A stretch of 64,000 nucleotides of DNA from Candidatus Epulonipiscium sp. GTDB lineage: Bacteria > Bacillota_A > Clostridia > Lachnospirales > Cellulosilyticaceae. A program made the position numbers and the translations under genes. Under the pieces are notes generated by a model. The model made no database searches. It worked only from the letters and a program-made list of their open reading frames with translations, and was not told the DNA's origin. Position 1 is the first letter of the stretch, and each line of letters starts with the position of its first letter. The stretch covers positions 17,339-81,338 of the forward strand of contig DUUM01000424.1 of the NCBI GenBank assembly GCA_012841565.1, written 5' to 3'. Below, piece after piece: positions 46,942 to 56,396 of the stretch.

Positions 46942-48381
46942 TTACCTTATTATTTTTTCAAGAGTCGCTTCGAATTTTAAAAACCACTGGTCAAAGTTCT
47001 TATCTCTTGAAACGAGAGTAGCTGCTTCTTCATGTGTTTTACCTTCGTTGATAAGTTCAACAACTATTTCCCTGTCTATTTTCGCCTGGTCTATTAATGC
47101 TTTTGTTAGAAATTCCCTAACCATATCCCCATTTTTAAAAGCTTTTCCCTGATATAGCTCATAAGTCTCCACTTGATCCTTTGACACCCTTAAAGCCATC
47201 TGTAGCTGCTTAGAAAACCTTTCCTCACCCTCTTGTTGAAGCTCTTTTTCAAAAACCTCTTTTATATTTGCCTGTTTCGTGACAGGCAAATAACCAGCCT
47301 CTAAACAAAATGCCATATTCTTTGGGGTTTGAGTAAACCACTTTACAAATTCTATCGATGCCTCTTCATGTGCTTTATCAGACTTTAAAACACTCATCCC
47401 TGCCCCTTGCTGAATTACATGAGGTTTTGTATTTTCAAAATTAGGAACTGGTAGTATCAATGACTCGATATTATAACTTTCTTTATCTCCTATGGTTACA
47501 TCTTCTGGGAAATAGGTTGCTCCGGCTGTAGACCCTACCAGTGCTATTATTTCTCCTGTCCTGACATCATCAGAACTAAAGCGTCCAAAGGAACTATAAT
47601 ACCCCTTAATATAAGGGAGATAGTAATAATCCCATAATCTGCGCATGATTTTCTCATTAATCCTTAATGTTGCTATCTCATTTTCTACTTCAAACATCTC
47701 TTGTCCTAACTGCTTTGCCCCAACAAGAATATAATTAGCCATAGCATCTCTACCAAAAAACGCTTTTCCATCATTGGCTACCTCTGTTAAGCTATCTGTC
47801 CAATTATAATATAATTCAGCGGTCTTTGACAGACCTTCCCACGTTTTTAAATCGTCTATGTTGGCTCCTGTAGCGTTTACAAATTTATCCCAGTCCGTTT
47901 TATTAACCATCATAATTTCTGTTGCTTTTGCAATAGGGAATATGTTTAACTGATGATCCTTCCCTAAATAACCTTCTTCAATGTAAGAGGGTACATATTT
48001 CTCAAGTTCTTTATTTGTTATGTATTTGCCAAGATCTACAATCAGCCCTTCATCACTAATACGCCGCGCAGTATCGGGATAAGCTGTAACAATATTTGGA
48101 ATTTCCTTAGCCCCAACCTTTTTATCCACAGAATCTAATATTGTCATCTGTAATTCATTAATATTTCCTTGACTAAAGGTTTGTACAATAATTCCTTTTT
48201 CAACTCCTATTGTTTCATTAAATTCCACAATCATTTCATCGAAGGCTATTTTCTGCGTATCATTATAATGGTGCCATATTTCAATTGTCGTTTCTACATT
48301 ATTACCTTTAAAACATCCTGTTAAAACAATCATACATAATAGATAAAGACCTAAAACTTTTACAGATAATGTTTTATTCAT
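46942..48381 (-). CDS. stand-alone sugar-binding lipoprotein
   Basis: A 479-residue family 1 extracellular solute-binding protein. The signal peptide ends in the lipobox VLTGC near residue 23. The body has the MalE-like fold, with IEIWHHYNDTQKIAFDEMI at the start and KSDKAHEEASIEFVKWFTQ in the C-terminal lobe. No permease or ATPase is adjacent; instead the next gene is a Cache-GGDEF-EAL protein. It is probably a receptor that presents sugar to that sensor rather than to a transporter. The ATG at 48381 has TTGGAGG 5 bases upstream; a TTG start inside that site is rejected. Confidence 0.85.
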   Translation of the reverse strand: MNKTLSVKVLGLYLLCMIVLTGCFKGNNVETTIEIWHHYNDTQKIAFDEMIVEFNETIGVEKGIIVQTFSQGNINELQMTILDSVDKKVGAKEIPNIVTAYPDTARRISDEGLIVDLGKYITNKELEKYVPSYIEEGYLGKDHQLNIFPIAKATEIMMVNKTDWDKFVNATGANIDDLKTWEGLSKTAELYYNWTDSLTEVANDGKAFFGRDAMANYILVGAKQLGQEMFEVENEIATLRINEKIMRRLWDYYYLPYIKGYYSSFGRFSSDDVRTGEIIALVGSTAGATYFPEDVTIGDKESYNIESLILPVPNFENTKPHVIQQGAGMSVLKSDKAHEEASIEFVKWFTQTPKNMAFCLEAGYLPVTKQANIKEVFEKELQQEGEERFSKQLQMALRVSKDQVETYELYQGKAFKNGDMVREFLTKALIDQAKIDREIVVELINEGKTHEEAATLVSRDKNFDQWFLKFEATLEKIIR

Positions 48382-48416
48382 TATTACCTCCAATTTTGTA
48401 ATAGACAGTTATCTCA

Positions 48417-48445
48417 ATAATACGTACTTTAAGGCATCTTGTCAA
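48417..48445 (-). promoter_or_regulatory. strong promoter of the binding-protein/c-di-GMP operon
   Basis: Minus strand: TTGACA (48445-48440), 17-base spacer, TATTAT (48422-48417). It is 36 bases upstream of the start codon at 48381. Confidence 0.8.
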
Positions 48446-48462
48446 ATACTTCATAACAAAGA

Positions 48463-48515
48463 GACCTTTAGAGAAATCTTAAGTTCATTATCAACTTAAG
48501 ATTTCTCTAAAGGTC
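48463..48515 (-). terminator. perfect 23-bp hairpin after the small gene
   Basis: Arms 48463-48485 and 48493-48515 are fully complementary with a 7-base loop. It starts 19 bases after the small gene's stop. The following T content is modest (CTCTTTGTT), as in the hairpin at 1834-1887. Confidence 0.6.
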
Positions 48516-48533
48516 CTGCTCAATATGAGCTTC

Positions 48534-48692
48534 TTATTTATTTAGTCCGCCAGTTCGTTTAGTATTTTTCATTCCTTTGTTTAGTCCTGCATTTAGTTTA
48601 CTTGACGCGCCCTCTACTGCCCCTTGTTGTAATCCTTTTTTCTTTTTATCTTCAATTATTTTTTTCATCTGTTCCATGTTGTTATTAGACAT
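48534..48692 (-). CDS. small basic protein of unknown function
   Basis: A 52-residue protein starting MSNNNMEQMKKIIEDKKKKG and ending TKRTGGLNK, rich in Lys, Asn and Gly. The first half is likely helical. AGGAGG lies 8 bases before the ATG, and a long hairpin follows the stop, both of which argue for a real gene. It has no membrane segment, signal or cysteine. I do not recognise a family. Confidence 0.65.
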   Translation of the reverse strand: MSNNNMEQMKKIIEDKKKKGLQQGAVEGASSKLNAGLNKGMKNTKRTGGLNK

Positions 48693-48777
48693 CTAAGAAT
48701 CCTCCTCTTGTTTAAACTACTTACAAATATATATCATTCACAAAACTACTTTTTTTAATCCAAAATATTACGCTTCT

Positions 48778-48808
48778 ATTATATCATTAAATTCCCCCTT
48801 TGGGGAAT
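48778..48808 (-). promoter_or_regulatory. possible promoter and palindrome for the small gene
   Basis: TATAAT on the minus strand (48783-48778) has no clear -35; in its place is a GC-rich inverted repeat, ATTCCCC/GGGGAAT (48791-48808), unusual in this AT-rich gap. It may be an operator. The rest of the 48693-48835 stretch holds nothing else recognisable. Confidence 0.35.
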
Positions 48809-48835
48809 AAAAATATACTTCTTATATGAATAATG

Positions 48836-48880
48836 AAAACGGTTGGATTTGATCCATAAAGGATCTAATCCAACCGTTTT
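48836..48880 (-). terminator. terminator of the starch operon
   Basis: A 20-bp stem with one mismatch (48861-48880 with 48836-48855) and a 5-base loop, ending in TTTT on the minus strand. It lies about 67 bases after the malQ stop. Confidence 0.75.
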
Positions 48881-48947
48881 GCTAACACCATCTTCTTGCC
48901 AGTTAAACCATCAATTATTAGTTCTATCTATACTCTCATTATATATT

Positions 48948-50411
48948 CTAATTAACACGTGAAGTAGCCTCTGCTCTTCCTGACTTTATAATCAATTCAT
49001 TGATTGCGTCAACTTTCTTCTCAAAACTACTGAAATCTTTTAACTTCCATTCCCAATTAGGCGTTCCTAATGTACCAGGTGTATTGATACGTCCTTTATC
49101 ATCTAAGTTTATAAAGTCTTGTATTGGAATAATAGTATAATCAGCAGGACTATGCATAGCATATTCAATCATTTTCCAAGATATAGGTCCTGTAACATAC
49201 CTCAACTCGGCAAGGTGCCTGCGGATTTTTTTCTTAGCATAATAGGGTTGAACCTGATACCACCCTCTGAGTGTCTGGTTATCATGAGTTCCTGTATACA
49301 TAATTTCATTAGTTTTACCTAAAGTCACATCCTCCTCTCCAAAAGAGAATTCAACTACATTCATCCCTTTAAAATTGTAGTAATCTCTAAGTTCAAGCAC
49401 TTGTGGTCTTAGTTCTCCCAAATCTTCTACTACAATGTGTATTCCCTTTAGTTTTTTTAAAACTATGTCAAAAAGTTTATATCCCGGTGCCTCTATCCAT
49501 TCACCTTCTATTGCTGTTTCACAAGATGCCGGCACCTTCCAATACGTATCAAATGCCCTAAAATGATCGATGCGGATAATATCGAACATTTTACTACAAT
49601 ACTCTAATCTGTTACTCCAAAAATCAAAATCGTTTTCTTCAAGATATTCCCAATTATAAATAGGATTCCCCCATCTTTGTCCTGTTTCACTAAAATAATC
49701 TGGTGGCACTCCCGCAATAAAGGTAGGATTTCCTTCCTCATCAAGTAAAAAACTCTTCCTATCTGACCAAACATCTAAGGAATCAATCCCAACATAGAAC
49801 GGAATATCTCCCACAATTTCAATACCCTTTTGGTTTGCATAGTTTTTAAGTTCCATCCATTGGGTATAGAAAATAAATTGTAGAAACATCTCATATTGAA
49901 TTTCGTCCCGCAAATGATCTAAGTTATACTTTTTATCCAATATCCAGTCTTGCTGTTCTTTGGGCCATACATTCCAGCACCTTAGGTTGTTTTGTTTTTT
50001 CAGAGAAATGAATACACTATAATCATAAACCCAATCCATCAAAATGAACTCTTCATATTCTTTTGTAGGAACATATGCCTGATAGGCTTTTCGCAGAAAA
50101 ATTTCTTTATAAGCTCTTACTTTTTCATAGTCAACATGATTGTGACTCTTATTATATGTTTTTACTTCTGATAATAACTCTCTATTTTGAAGGTCATACA
50201 AATCAATATATAATTCGTCCCCTGCAAAGGAGGAATAAGGTTGATAGGGAGAATTTCCGTAACCTAATGGATTAAGCGGAAGTATCTGCCATAACTTTAT
50301 TCCAGAACGCTCTAATAAATCCACAAATTCATAACTATATTTACCAAAGTCACCAACACCAAAATCGGAAGGCAAGGAAGCAACTGGCATTAGTACTCCT
50401 GCAACGCGCAT
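48948..50411 (-). CDS. malQ: 4-alpha-glucanotransferase (GH77 amylomaltase)
   Basis: A 487-residue cytoplasmic disproportionating enzyme that transfers glucan chains between maltodextrins, releasing glucose and making longer substrates for phosphorylase. GH77 motifs are clear: LPLNPLGYGNSPYQPYSSFAG, WQILP, the nucleophile Asp in DIIRIDHFRAF, the acid/base Glu in HIVVEDLGEL and the third Asp in TGTHDNQT. The length is normal for the short bacterial form. AAAGGAG precedes the ATG, and the start is 12 bases after the phosphorylase stop, so the two are coupled. Confidence 0.95.
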   Translation of the reverse strand: MRVAGVLMPVASLPSDFGVGDFGKYSYEFVDLLERSGIKLWQILPLNPLGYGNSPYQPYSSFAGDELYIDLYDLQNRELLSEVKTYNKSHNHVDYEKVRAYKEIFLRKAYQAYVPTKEYEEFILMDWVYDYSVFISLKKQNNLRCWNVWPKEQQDWILDKKYNLDHLRDEIQYEMFLQFIFYTQWMELKNYANQKGIEIVGDIPFYVGIDSLDVWSDRKSFLLDEEGNPTFIAGVPPDYFSETGQRWGNPIYNWEYLEENDFDFWSNRLEYCSKMFDIIRIDHFRAFDTYWKVPASCETAIEGEWIEAPGYKLFDIVLKKLKGIHIVVEDLGELRPQVLELRDYYNFKGMNVVEFSFGEEDVTLGKTNEIMYTGTHDNQTLRGWYQVQPYYAKKKIRRHLAELRYVTGPISWKMIEYAMHSPADYTIIPIQDFINLDDKGRINTPGTLGTPNWEWKLKDFSSFEKKVDAINELIIKSGRAEATSRVN

Positions 50412-50423
50412 ATTTTATCTCCT

Positions 50424-52679
50424 TTATAAATGCCAAATATCATCATTATATTGTTTGATCGTACGATCTGATGAAAAGAAGCCCGCTCTACTTATATTAA
50501 TCAGCATTTTTTGAGCCCACTCTTCTCTGTTTTCATAATCTTTTAACATACCTTCTTTTACAGTAATGTAATCTTTTAAATCAAGTAGTGTCATGAACCA
50601 GTCTTTTCTAGTTAACTCATTATGAAGACGCAAAAGACTTTTACGGTTTCCTATCTTCATTAGTTCAGGTCTTATAATATAATCTACCAATTCTCCTATG
50701 ACTTCATCCTTTTCATAAATATCCCAAGCCGAATAATCTTCCTTCGCATAATGGGAAATTACCTCTTTACTTGAAGCCCCGAAAGTATACATATTCTCTT
50801 CACCAACCAAGTCGCAAATCTCAACATTAGCCCCATCCATCGTCCCAAGTGTAATGGCTCCATTAAGCATAAGCTTCATATTCCCAGTTCCACTAGCCTC
50901 TTTTGATGCCAATGATATCTGTTCTGATATATCACAAGCTGGGATTAACGCTTCAGCCGCTGTCACATTATAGTTTTCAATCATTATCAGTTTCAGATAA
51001 GGGCTTACATCTGGGTCATTATTAACTAATTCTTGTAAACACAAAATTAAATGAATAATATCTTTTGCTATTACATAAGCAGGTGCCGCTTTTGCTCCAA
51101 AAATAATCGTAATTGGGCTGGCTGGCTTATTACCTGCTTTAATATCCAAATACTTATAAATCACATAAAGCGCATTCATTTGCTGATGTTTATATTCATG
51201 AAGTCTCTTTATTTGAATATCTAATATGGAATTCTCATCTAGATCAATGTTTTGAGTCTTTAGTAAAAATTCTTTCAGCACCAATTTGTTATTTTTCTTA
51301 ATATCCAATAGACGATTTAGTACTGTTTTATCATTAGAATAATCTTCCAGATTACCTAATAAATCAGCATCCTTCTTATAACCATCTCCTATTAATTCAC
51401 TAATATAAGTGGCTAACTCATTATTGGCATGTAACAACCATCTTCTAAATGTAATACCATTGGTCTTATTATTAAATTTTTCTGGATAAATCTCATAAAA
51501 AGCCTGTAATTCGTTATTTTTTAATATTTCTGTATGCAGGGCTGCCACTCCATTTACACTATAGCCATAGTGAATATCTATGTGCGCCATATGCACTCTT
51601 TTTTTAGCATCTATAATGGCTACTTCTTTATCTTTATAGTGTTCTGTCACCCTTTTATCTAGCATTTTGATAATAGGTATTAAATGTGGTACCACTTTCT
51701 CAAGATAAGTTAATGGCCATTTTTCTAAAGCCTCAGCTAAAATTGTATGGTTTGTATAGGCACACATGTTTGAAACAATTTTAATTGAATCCTCTTCAGA
51801 TATGCCTTTTTGACCTAGTAAATATATCATCTCCGGAATAATTAATGTAGGATGCGTATCATTAATTTGTATGACAGCATATTCAGGTAGATCATATAGT
51901 GTGCTTCCCTTTTGAACAGCTTCTTCAATAATAAGCTGTGCTGCATTACTAACCATAAAATACTGTTGGTATATTCTAAGTAAGTGCCCACTTTCGTCAC
52001 TATCATCTGGATATAAAAACAACGTTAGATTACGCGCAATATCTTCTTTATCAAAATCAATTCCCGTCCCAACAATACTCTCGTCTATTGATTCTACATC
52101 GAATAGCCTAAGCTTATTGGATATACTTTCATAACCAACCACATCAATTTCATACAGAATCGACTTGACATGTGTGTCACCAAATTTCACATCATAACTA
52201 ATATCTGTTTTTCTAAGCCAACTATCTTTTGTAATCCAAGGATTCTTAGTTTCTTTCTGTTGATTGTCTACAAATAGCTGTTTAAATAAGCCAAAGTGAT
52301 AGTTTAATCCTATGCCGTCCCCATTCAATCCCAGTGTCGCAATAGAATCTAAAAAACATGCTGCTAACCTTCCTAATCCACCATTCCCTAGGGATGGTTC
52401 TAGTTCTACCGCCTCTATGTCAGATAATTTTTTTCCGTATTTCCCAAGCTCACTTTTAACCTGGTCATATATTCCAAGATTGATTAAATTGTTAGAAAGC
52501 AACTTGCCAATTAAAAATTCTGCTGAGATATAATAAAGCTTTTTCTTACCATTTGCTTGTTCTTTACCCTTTATTTCCTCTTTTACAATTTCCAACAAAA
52601 CCATATATAACTCTTCATCTGTTCCCTTTTCGATTGCTTTGTTAAAGCGTTCTTGGAACTTTACACCTATATTTTTCAT
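50424..52679 (-). CDS. glgP: glycogen/maltodextrin phosphorylase
   Basis: A 751-residue GT35 phosphorylase that releases glucose-1-phosphate from alpha-1,4-glucans using phosphate. Recognisable motifs are [42 protein letters not shown] and the pyridoxal-phosphate lysine in [13 protein letters not shown] near residue 600, followed by DGANVEI. It is shorter than the 800-840 residues of enteric enzymes but normal for clostridia. The ATG at 52679 is chosen because AGGAG lies 6 bases upstream. In this operon it consumes imported maltodextrins together with MalQ. Confidence 0.95.
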   Translation of the reverse strand: MKNIGVKFQERFNKAIEKGTDEELYMVLLEIVKEEIKGKEQANGKKKLYYISAEFLIGKLLSNNLINLGIYDQVKSELGKYGKKLSDIEAVELEPSLGNGGLGRLAACFLDSIATLGLNGDGIGLNYHFGLFKQLFVDNQQKETKNPWITKDSWLRKTDISYDVKFGDTHVKSILYEIDVVGYESISNKLRLFDVESIDESIVGTGIDFDKEDIARNLTLFLYPDDSDESGHLLRIYQQYFMVSNAAQLIIEEAVQKGSTLYDLPEYAVIQINDTHPTLIIPEMIYLLGQKGISEEDSIKIVSNMCAYTNHTILAEALEKWPLTYLEKVVPHLIPIIKMLDKRVTEHYKDKEVAIIDAKKRVHMAHIDIHYGYSVNGVAALHTEILKNNELQAFYEIYPEKFNNKTNGITFRRWLLHANNELATYISELIGDGYKKDADLLGNLEDYSNDKTVLNRLLDIKKNNKLVLKEFLLKTQNIDLDENSILDIQIKRLHEYKHQQMNALYVIYKYLDIKAGNKPASPITIIFGAKAAPAYVIAKDIIHLILCLQELVNNDPDVSPYLKLIMIENYNVTAAEALIPACDISEQISLASKEASGTGNMKLMLNGAITLGTMDGANVEICDLVGEENMYTFGASSKEVISHYAKEDYSAWDIYEKDEVIGELVDYIIRPELMKIGNRKSLLRLHNELTRKDWFMTLLDLKDYITVKEGMLKDYENREEWAQKMLINISRAGFFSSDRTIKQYNDDIWHL

Positions 52680-52729
52680 GTGCAACTCCTATCTTATTTT
52701 AATCTATTATACTATTTAAATTTAACCCT

Positions 52730-53608
52730 TTATCCTTTATTGGCACCTGCTGATAACCCCTGTACAATATACTTTTGTAGGTATAAGAATAATACCGTTA
52801 TTGGAATTGCTACTAATATTGAACCCGCAGCAAATCTTGTAAAGTATGTATTTTGGTTTTTTTGAATCCAGTCAAACAATCCTATAGCTAAGGTTTTCTT
52901 ATCAGAGCTCCTAAGGATCAATTGTGGGAATACAAAATCAAACCAGGGGGCAATAAAATTACTAATGGCTACAAATGTTATCATTGGTTTTGCAAGTGGT
53001 ATAATAATCTTTATAAAAATCGTGAGATTACTAGCCCCATCAATTTTAGCTGCTTCATCTAAACTTTTAGGTATTCCTTCAAAGTATCCCTTACAAAGCC
53101 ATGTATTATACGGAATCTGTCCTGATGCATAAACTAAAATGAGCCCTAAATGAGTATTTAACAAACCTAATCTATATAACAGAACATAGATTGCTGTCAT
53201 TGACATAAAGGATGGAAACATTTGCAAGATTAGCATTGTAATAATTGTAATTTTCCTACCTTTAAAGCGAAATCTTGAAAACACATATGCTGTTAGTGTT
53301 GTTAATATGACAGATAACACCATATTGATAGTGGCAATCTTTAGTGTATTCAAGTACCATATTTTATAATCTGTTTCTGTGAATAAGTCTCTATAATGTC
53401 TTAGGGTAGGCTCTTTAGGGAAAATACTAGAACTAAATAAACTTGTTCCTGGGTTTAAAGAAGACCCTACAATCCATAGTACAGGTATTAATATTAATAA
53501 TGACAAAAATACTAAAAGCATATAAACAGGAATCATTTTCATAAACCTCATAGTATTTTTGCTTCTTACACTAAGTGCTTTTTGATTCTTAGTTTTCACT
53601 TCTCTCAC
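52730..53608 (-). CDS. malG: maltodextrin ABC permease MalG
   Basis: A 292-residue permease with six transmembrane segments. The EAA loop is IPKSLDEAAKIDGASNLTIF near residue 190, and the C-terminus GLSAGANKG is the usual MalG end. The GTG start overlaps the malF stop by 4 bases, with GAGG 7 bases upstream. It completes the maltodextrin channel. No ATPase gene is present in the operon, so a shared MsmX/MalK-type ATPase elsewhere must energise it. Confidence 0.9.
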   Translation of the reverse strand: MREVKTKNQKALSVRSKNTMRFMKMIPVYMLLVFLSLLILIPVLWIVGSSLNPGTSLFSSSIFPKEPTLRHYRDLFTETDYKIWYLNTLKIATINMVLSVILTTLTAYVFSRFRFKGRKITIITMLILQMFPSFMSMTAIYVLLYRLGLLNTHLGLILVYASGQIPYNTWLCKGYFEGIPKSLDEAAKIDGASNLTIFIKIIIPLAKPMITFVAISNFIAPWFDFVFPQLILRSSDKKTLAIGLFDWIQKNQNTYFTRFAAGSILVAIPITVLFLYLQKYIVQGLSAGANKG

Positions 53609-54894
53609 AGCATATCCTCCTCTTTAAAAGCTTTTGTTTTCGTAAAAGAATAGGCTGAAATTCCAGCAATAAATACAAATAATAATAAGGTTATGACTGA
53701 AGCCATATTATATTGATTTTGATCTTTGGTTAGTTTGTAAATCCAAGAAATCAAAATGTCTGTTGAACCTGCATACCTATAACTTCCATTCACCGGATTC
53801 CCATCCGTTAATAGATAAATAGCTTGAAAATTGTTAAAATTAAATGCAAATGTCATGACCATCAGTGCAGAGGTCTGATAAAGAACCATAGGTAATGTAA
53901 TTTTTATAAACTTTTGTGGCTTAGAAGCACCGTCAATATCTGCTGCTTCATACATTTCTCTATCAATATTTGTTAAAGTTCCTGACATAAGTGCCATCCA
54001 ATAAGGGGACCCTAACCAAATATTAATAAGAATAATCATTACCTTTGCAGTTAATGCAGTAGTAAACCAAGGAACTTTCCCCATCCCTAAAGATACTAAA
54101 AAGTTGTTAATAGGTCCTGGTCCACTGAATGCTAAACGCATAATAAGAAGTGAAATAAAACCTGGTATAGCATAAGGCAGGATAAATATACTTCTCCACA
54201 GTTTCTTCAGCTTAACCTTTTCCCAACTGACAAGGAGAGCTAAGAATAATCCTACAAAATAGTTGCTCACTGTAGCAACTACTGCCCATATGATTGTCCA
54301 TTTTCCTACGGCTAAGAATGTCCCATTCCATATATCTAATGTAAATAATGCTTTAAAATTCTTGAGTCCGACCCAATCCACCAAATTCTTAGGTGGCAAA
54401 TGATTAGGGCTAGAATAATTAGTGAAAGCGATAGATAGTGTAAAAATAATAGGTAGTACGACAAAAAAAGTGATGCACAAGACAGGTATAGATAACATAA
54501 AATGAGCAAAATATTTTTCCCATATATGTTGCAAGAACGCTTTGGTATTCATGGGGCTGTTGCCTTCCTCTATCCGTTTTCCTGTGGTTCTTGCATCTAC
54601 TATATTCATTGCATATAGTAAAACAATCATAAGCAATGCTAAAAGCCCTATTAGACCATCTACCAAAAGAAATATAGAATGATCTCCTTGGGAAATTCCC
54701 TCTACAAAATGCATAGGCGTCTCACCTAATGTAATTAAACCGTGTATACTAGATTGCATATATGGTATAAAGAAAATAAGGCTAATTATTTCTATGACTC
54801 CATAAAACACTGCTTTAAAATATTCCTTGTTATATATTTGTCCTGCACCCATAAATAGTGTTGAAAAAATGGTGGCTTTAGTTGATTTCTTCAT
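53605..54894 (-). CDS. malF: maltodextrin ABC permease MalF
   Basis: A 429-residue permease, longer than sugar permeases of the Lpl type. The N-terminal 130 residues carry extra membrane helices, as in Gram-positive MalF/GanP proteins. The EAA loop is IDREMYEAADIDGASKPQKF near residue 310. The ATG at 54894 follows AAGGGG at 8 bases; an in-frame GTG nine bases upstream is less likely. A terminator-like hairpin lies between malE and this gene. Confidence 0.9.
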   Translation of the reverse strand: MKKSTKATIFSTLFMGAGQIYNKEYFKAVFYGVIEIISLIFFIPYMQSSIHGLITLGETPMHFVEGISQGDHSIFLLVDGLIGLLALLMIVLLYAMNIVDARTTGKRIEEGNSPMNTKAFLQHIWEKYFAHFMLSIPVLCITFFVVLPIIFTLSIAFTNYSSPNHLPPKNLVDWVGLKNFKALFTLDIWNGTFLAVGKWTIIWAVVATVSNYFVGLFLALLVSWEKVKLKKLWRSIFILPYAIPGFISLLIMRLAFSGPGPINNFLVSLGMGKVPWFTTALTAKVMIILINIWLGSPYWMALMSGTLTNIDREMYEAADIDGASKPQKFIKITLPMVLYQTSALMVMTFAFNFNNFQAIYLLTDGNPVNGSYRYAGSTDILISWIYKLTKDQNQYNMASVITLLLFVFIAGISAYSFTKTKAFKEEDML

Positions 54895-54927
54895 CCCTCT
54901 CACCCCTTAACTATTTTAACTTTTTAA

Positions 54928-54969
54928 AAATCCAGTCATCTCCCCTATCTGTAGTAGATAACTGGATTT
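54928..54969 (-). terminator. attenuating hairpin between malE and malF
   Basis: A 14-bp stem with one wobble (54956-54969 with 54928-54941), followed by a short T run on the minus strand. It begins 19 bases after the malE stop. Partial termination here would make receptor exceed permease. Confidence 0.7.
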
Positions 54970-54987
54970 CTTATGAGCCTGTGTAAA

Positions 54988-56295
54988 TTACTCTATCTCT
55001 GAAGCAATAGCAGATCTCATTGTATCAGCAGCCGTTTTTAGCGCTTCTTCAGGTGATACACCATCGTTCCACATTGAACCAAATGCTGCTGCATATGGAT
55101 CCCACATGTATTGTGTTTGGGAAATAGATGGCATTGGTACTGCTGACCCTGCTTGCTCTAGGAATGGTGCAACAAATTCATTGTTTTTAATGCTATCTGC
55201 ATCAGCTAATGATTTGACTGGTGGAATTTGATTTGTTATTTCAAATCTCTTTAATAACATCTCATCACTCGTTGCAAATTCTAGGAATAACTTAGATGCA
55301 TTTGGATATTTTGTGTAAGCACTTACCCAAAGAACACGGATCCCAGAGAAACTAGATTGTCTCTCTCCATTAGACATTGTTGGAAGTGGTGCAACACCAA
55401 AATTTACGCCTGCAGCTTTTCTACCGTCTACTGCCCAAGGTCCATCAATAATTGCTCCTACCTTACCTTCATCAAATAATCCCTCAATAATTTGTGAGCT
55501 TGAGTCTGCGGAATTTACAGGTAAGATTGCTTTGAGTTTAAGCATATCAACTGCACCTGCAATAGCCCCTGGTGAATCAAGACCTACATCCTCTTTATCT
55601 GTTCCACCTTGTCCAAATACATATCCGCCACCATTAGCTATAAAGCTATGTGTGTAGTATGCATTAGCAATATCCCACATAAATGCATATTTATTAGCAT
55701 TTGGATCGTTAAACTCCCCGGCTTTTGCTATAATCTCATCATAAGATTTTGGTGCTTCTGGGAATACATCTTTATTATAGAATAATGCGTATGTTTCTAT
55801 AGCTGTAGGGTATCCATAAACTGTCCCTTGATAAGCTACACCTGTGTAAGCTGCCTCCATAAAATCATTCTTAATTCTGTCCCCTGTGTTTGTATTTGGT
55901 TGCACTAGACCTGCGGCTACTAATGATCCTAGGTGATCATGATGAGCTGCAAAGATATCTGCACCTATACCCGCAGGGCCGTCTTGTGCTAATCTACTTT
56001 CCGCGTCAGCTGTTTCTACTGCTTCAGATACAACTTCTACGCCATATTTGTTTTTAAATTCTTCCGCTACATATTTAATCCACTCTTGTTCTGGTCCTTC
56101 ACTTTCCCATACAACGATTTTCGCACCTTCTTCAGGAACTAAACCATTCTCTGCTACTGGTGTTTCTTCTTGTTTTTCTTCTACTTGTATAGGTTCTTGT
56201 TTATTATCCTCTGCCCCCGTAGCTGTCTTACTTGTGCAAGCTACTCCTGATAAACCTATTACCCCTACTAATAACATACTAAATATCTTCTTCAT
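54988..56295 (-). CDS. malE: maltose/maltodextrin-binding lipoprotein
   Basis: A 435-residue binding protein. The signal peptide ends in the lipobox LSGVAC (Cys about 20), so it is lipid-anchored outside the membrane. The mature part opens with KIVVWESEGPEQEWIKYVAEEF and has MalE features: GADIFAAHHDHLG, YPTAIETYALFYNKD and GKVGAIIDGPWAV. AGGAGG lies 6 bases before the ATG. It heads malEFG-glgP-malQ and has its own promoter with a palindromic operator over the start region. Confidence 0.95.
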   Translation of the reverse strand: MKKIFSMLLVGVIGLSGVACTSKTATGAEDNKQEPIQVEEKQEETPVAENGLVPEEGAKIVVWESEGPEQEWIKYVAEEFKNKYGVEVVSEAVETADAESRLAQDGPAGIGADIFAAHHDHLGSLVAAGLVQPNTNTGDRIKNDFMEAAYTGVAYQGTVYGYPTAIETYALFYNKDVFPEAPKSYDEIIAKAGEFNDPNANKYAFMWDIANAYYTHSFIANGGGYVFGQGGTDKEDVGLDSPGAIAGAVDMLKLKAILPVNSADSSSQIIEGLFDEGKVGAIIDGPWAVDGRKAAGVNFGVAPLPTMSNGERQSSFSGIRVLWVSAYTKYPNASKLFLEFATSDEMLLKRFEITNQIPPVKSLADADSIKNNEFVAPFLEQAGSAVPMPSISQTQYMWDPYAAAFGSMWNDGVSPEEALKTAADTMRSAIASEIE

Positions 56296-56327
56296 GTAAA
56301 TCCTCCTTATTTCTTTTTGAATTGTCT

Positions 56328-56357
56328 TAGTGCAATAATTTGCACTAGCTTATTATA
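56328..56357 (-). promoter_or_regulatory. malE promoter with 20-bp palindromic operator
   Basis: TATAAT on the minus strand (56357-56352) has a weak TTAAAT 18 bases upstream (56381-56376). Immediately downstream of the -10, covering the expected transcription start, is TAGTGCAATAATTTGCACTA (56328-56347), with perfect 8-bp arms around a 4-bp centre. A repressor bound there would block initiation, so a maltose-responsive LacI-type repressor is likely. Confidence 0.6.
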
Positions 56358-56396
56358 ATCAAAATATATGCTTATATTTAAGCAACTATTTAATTA

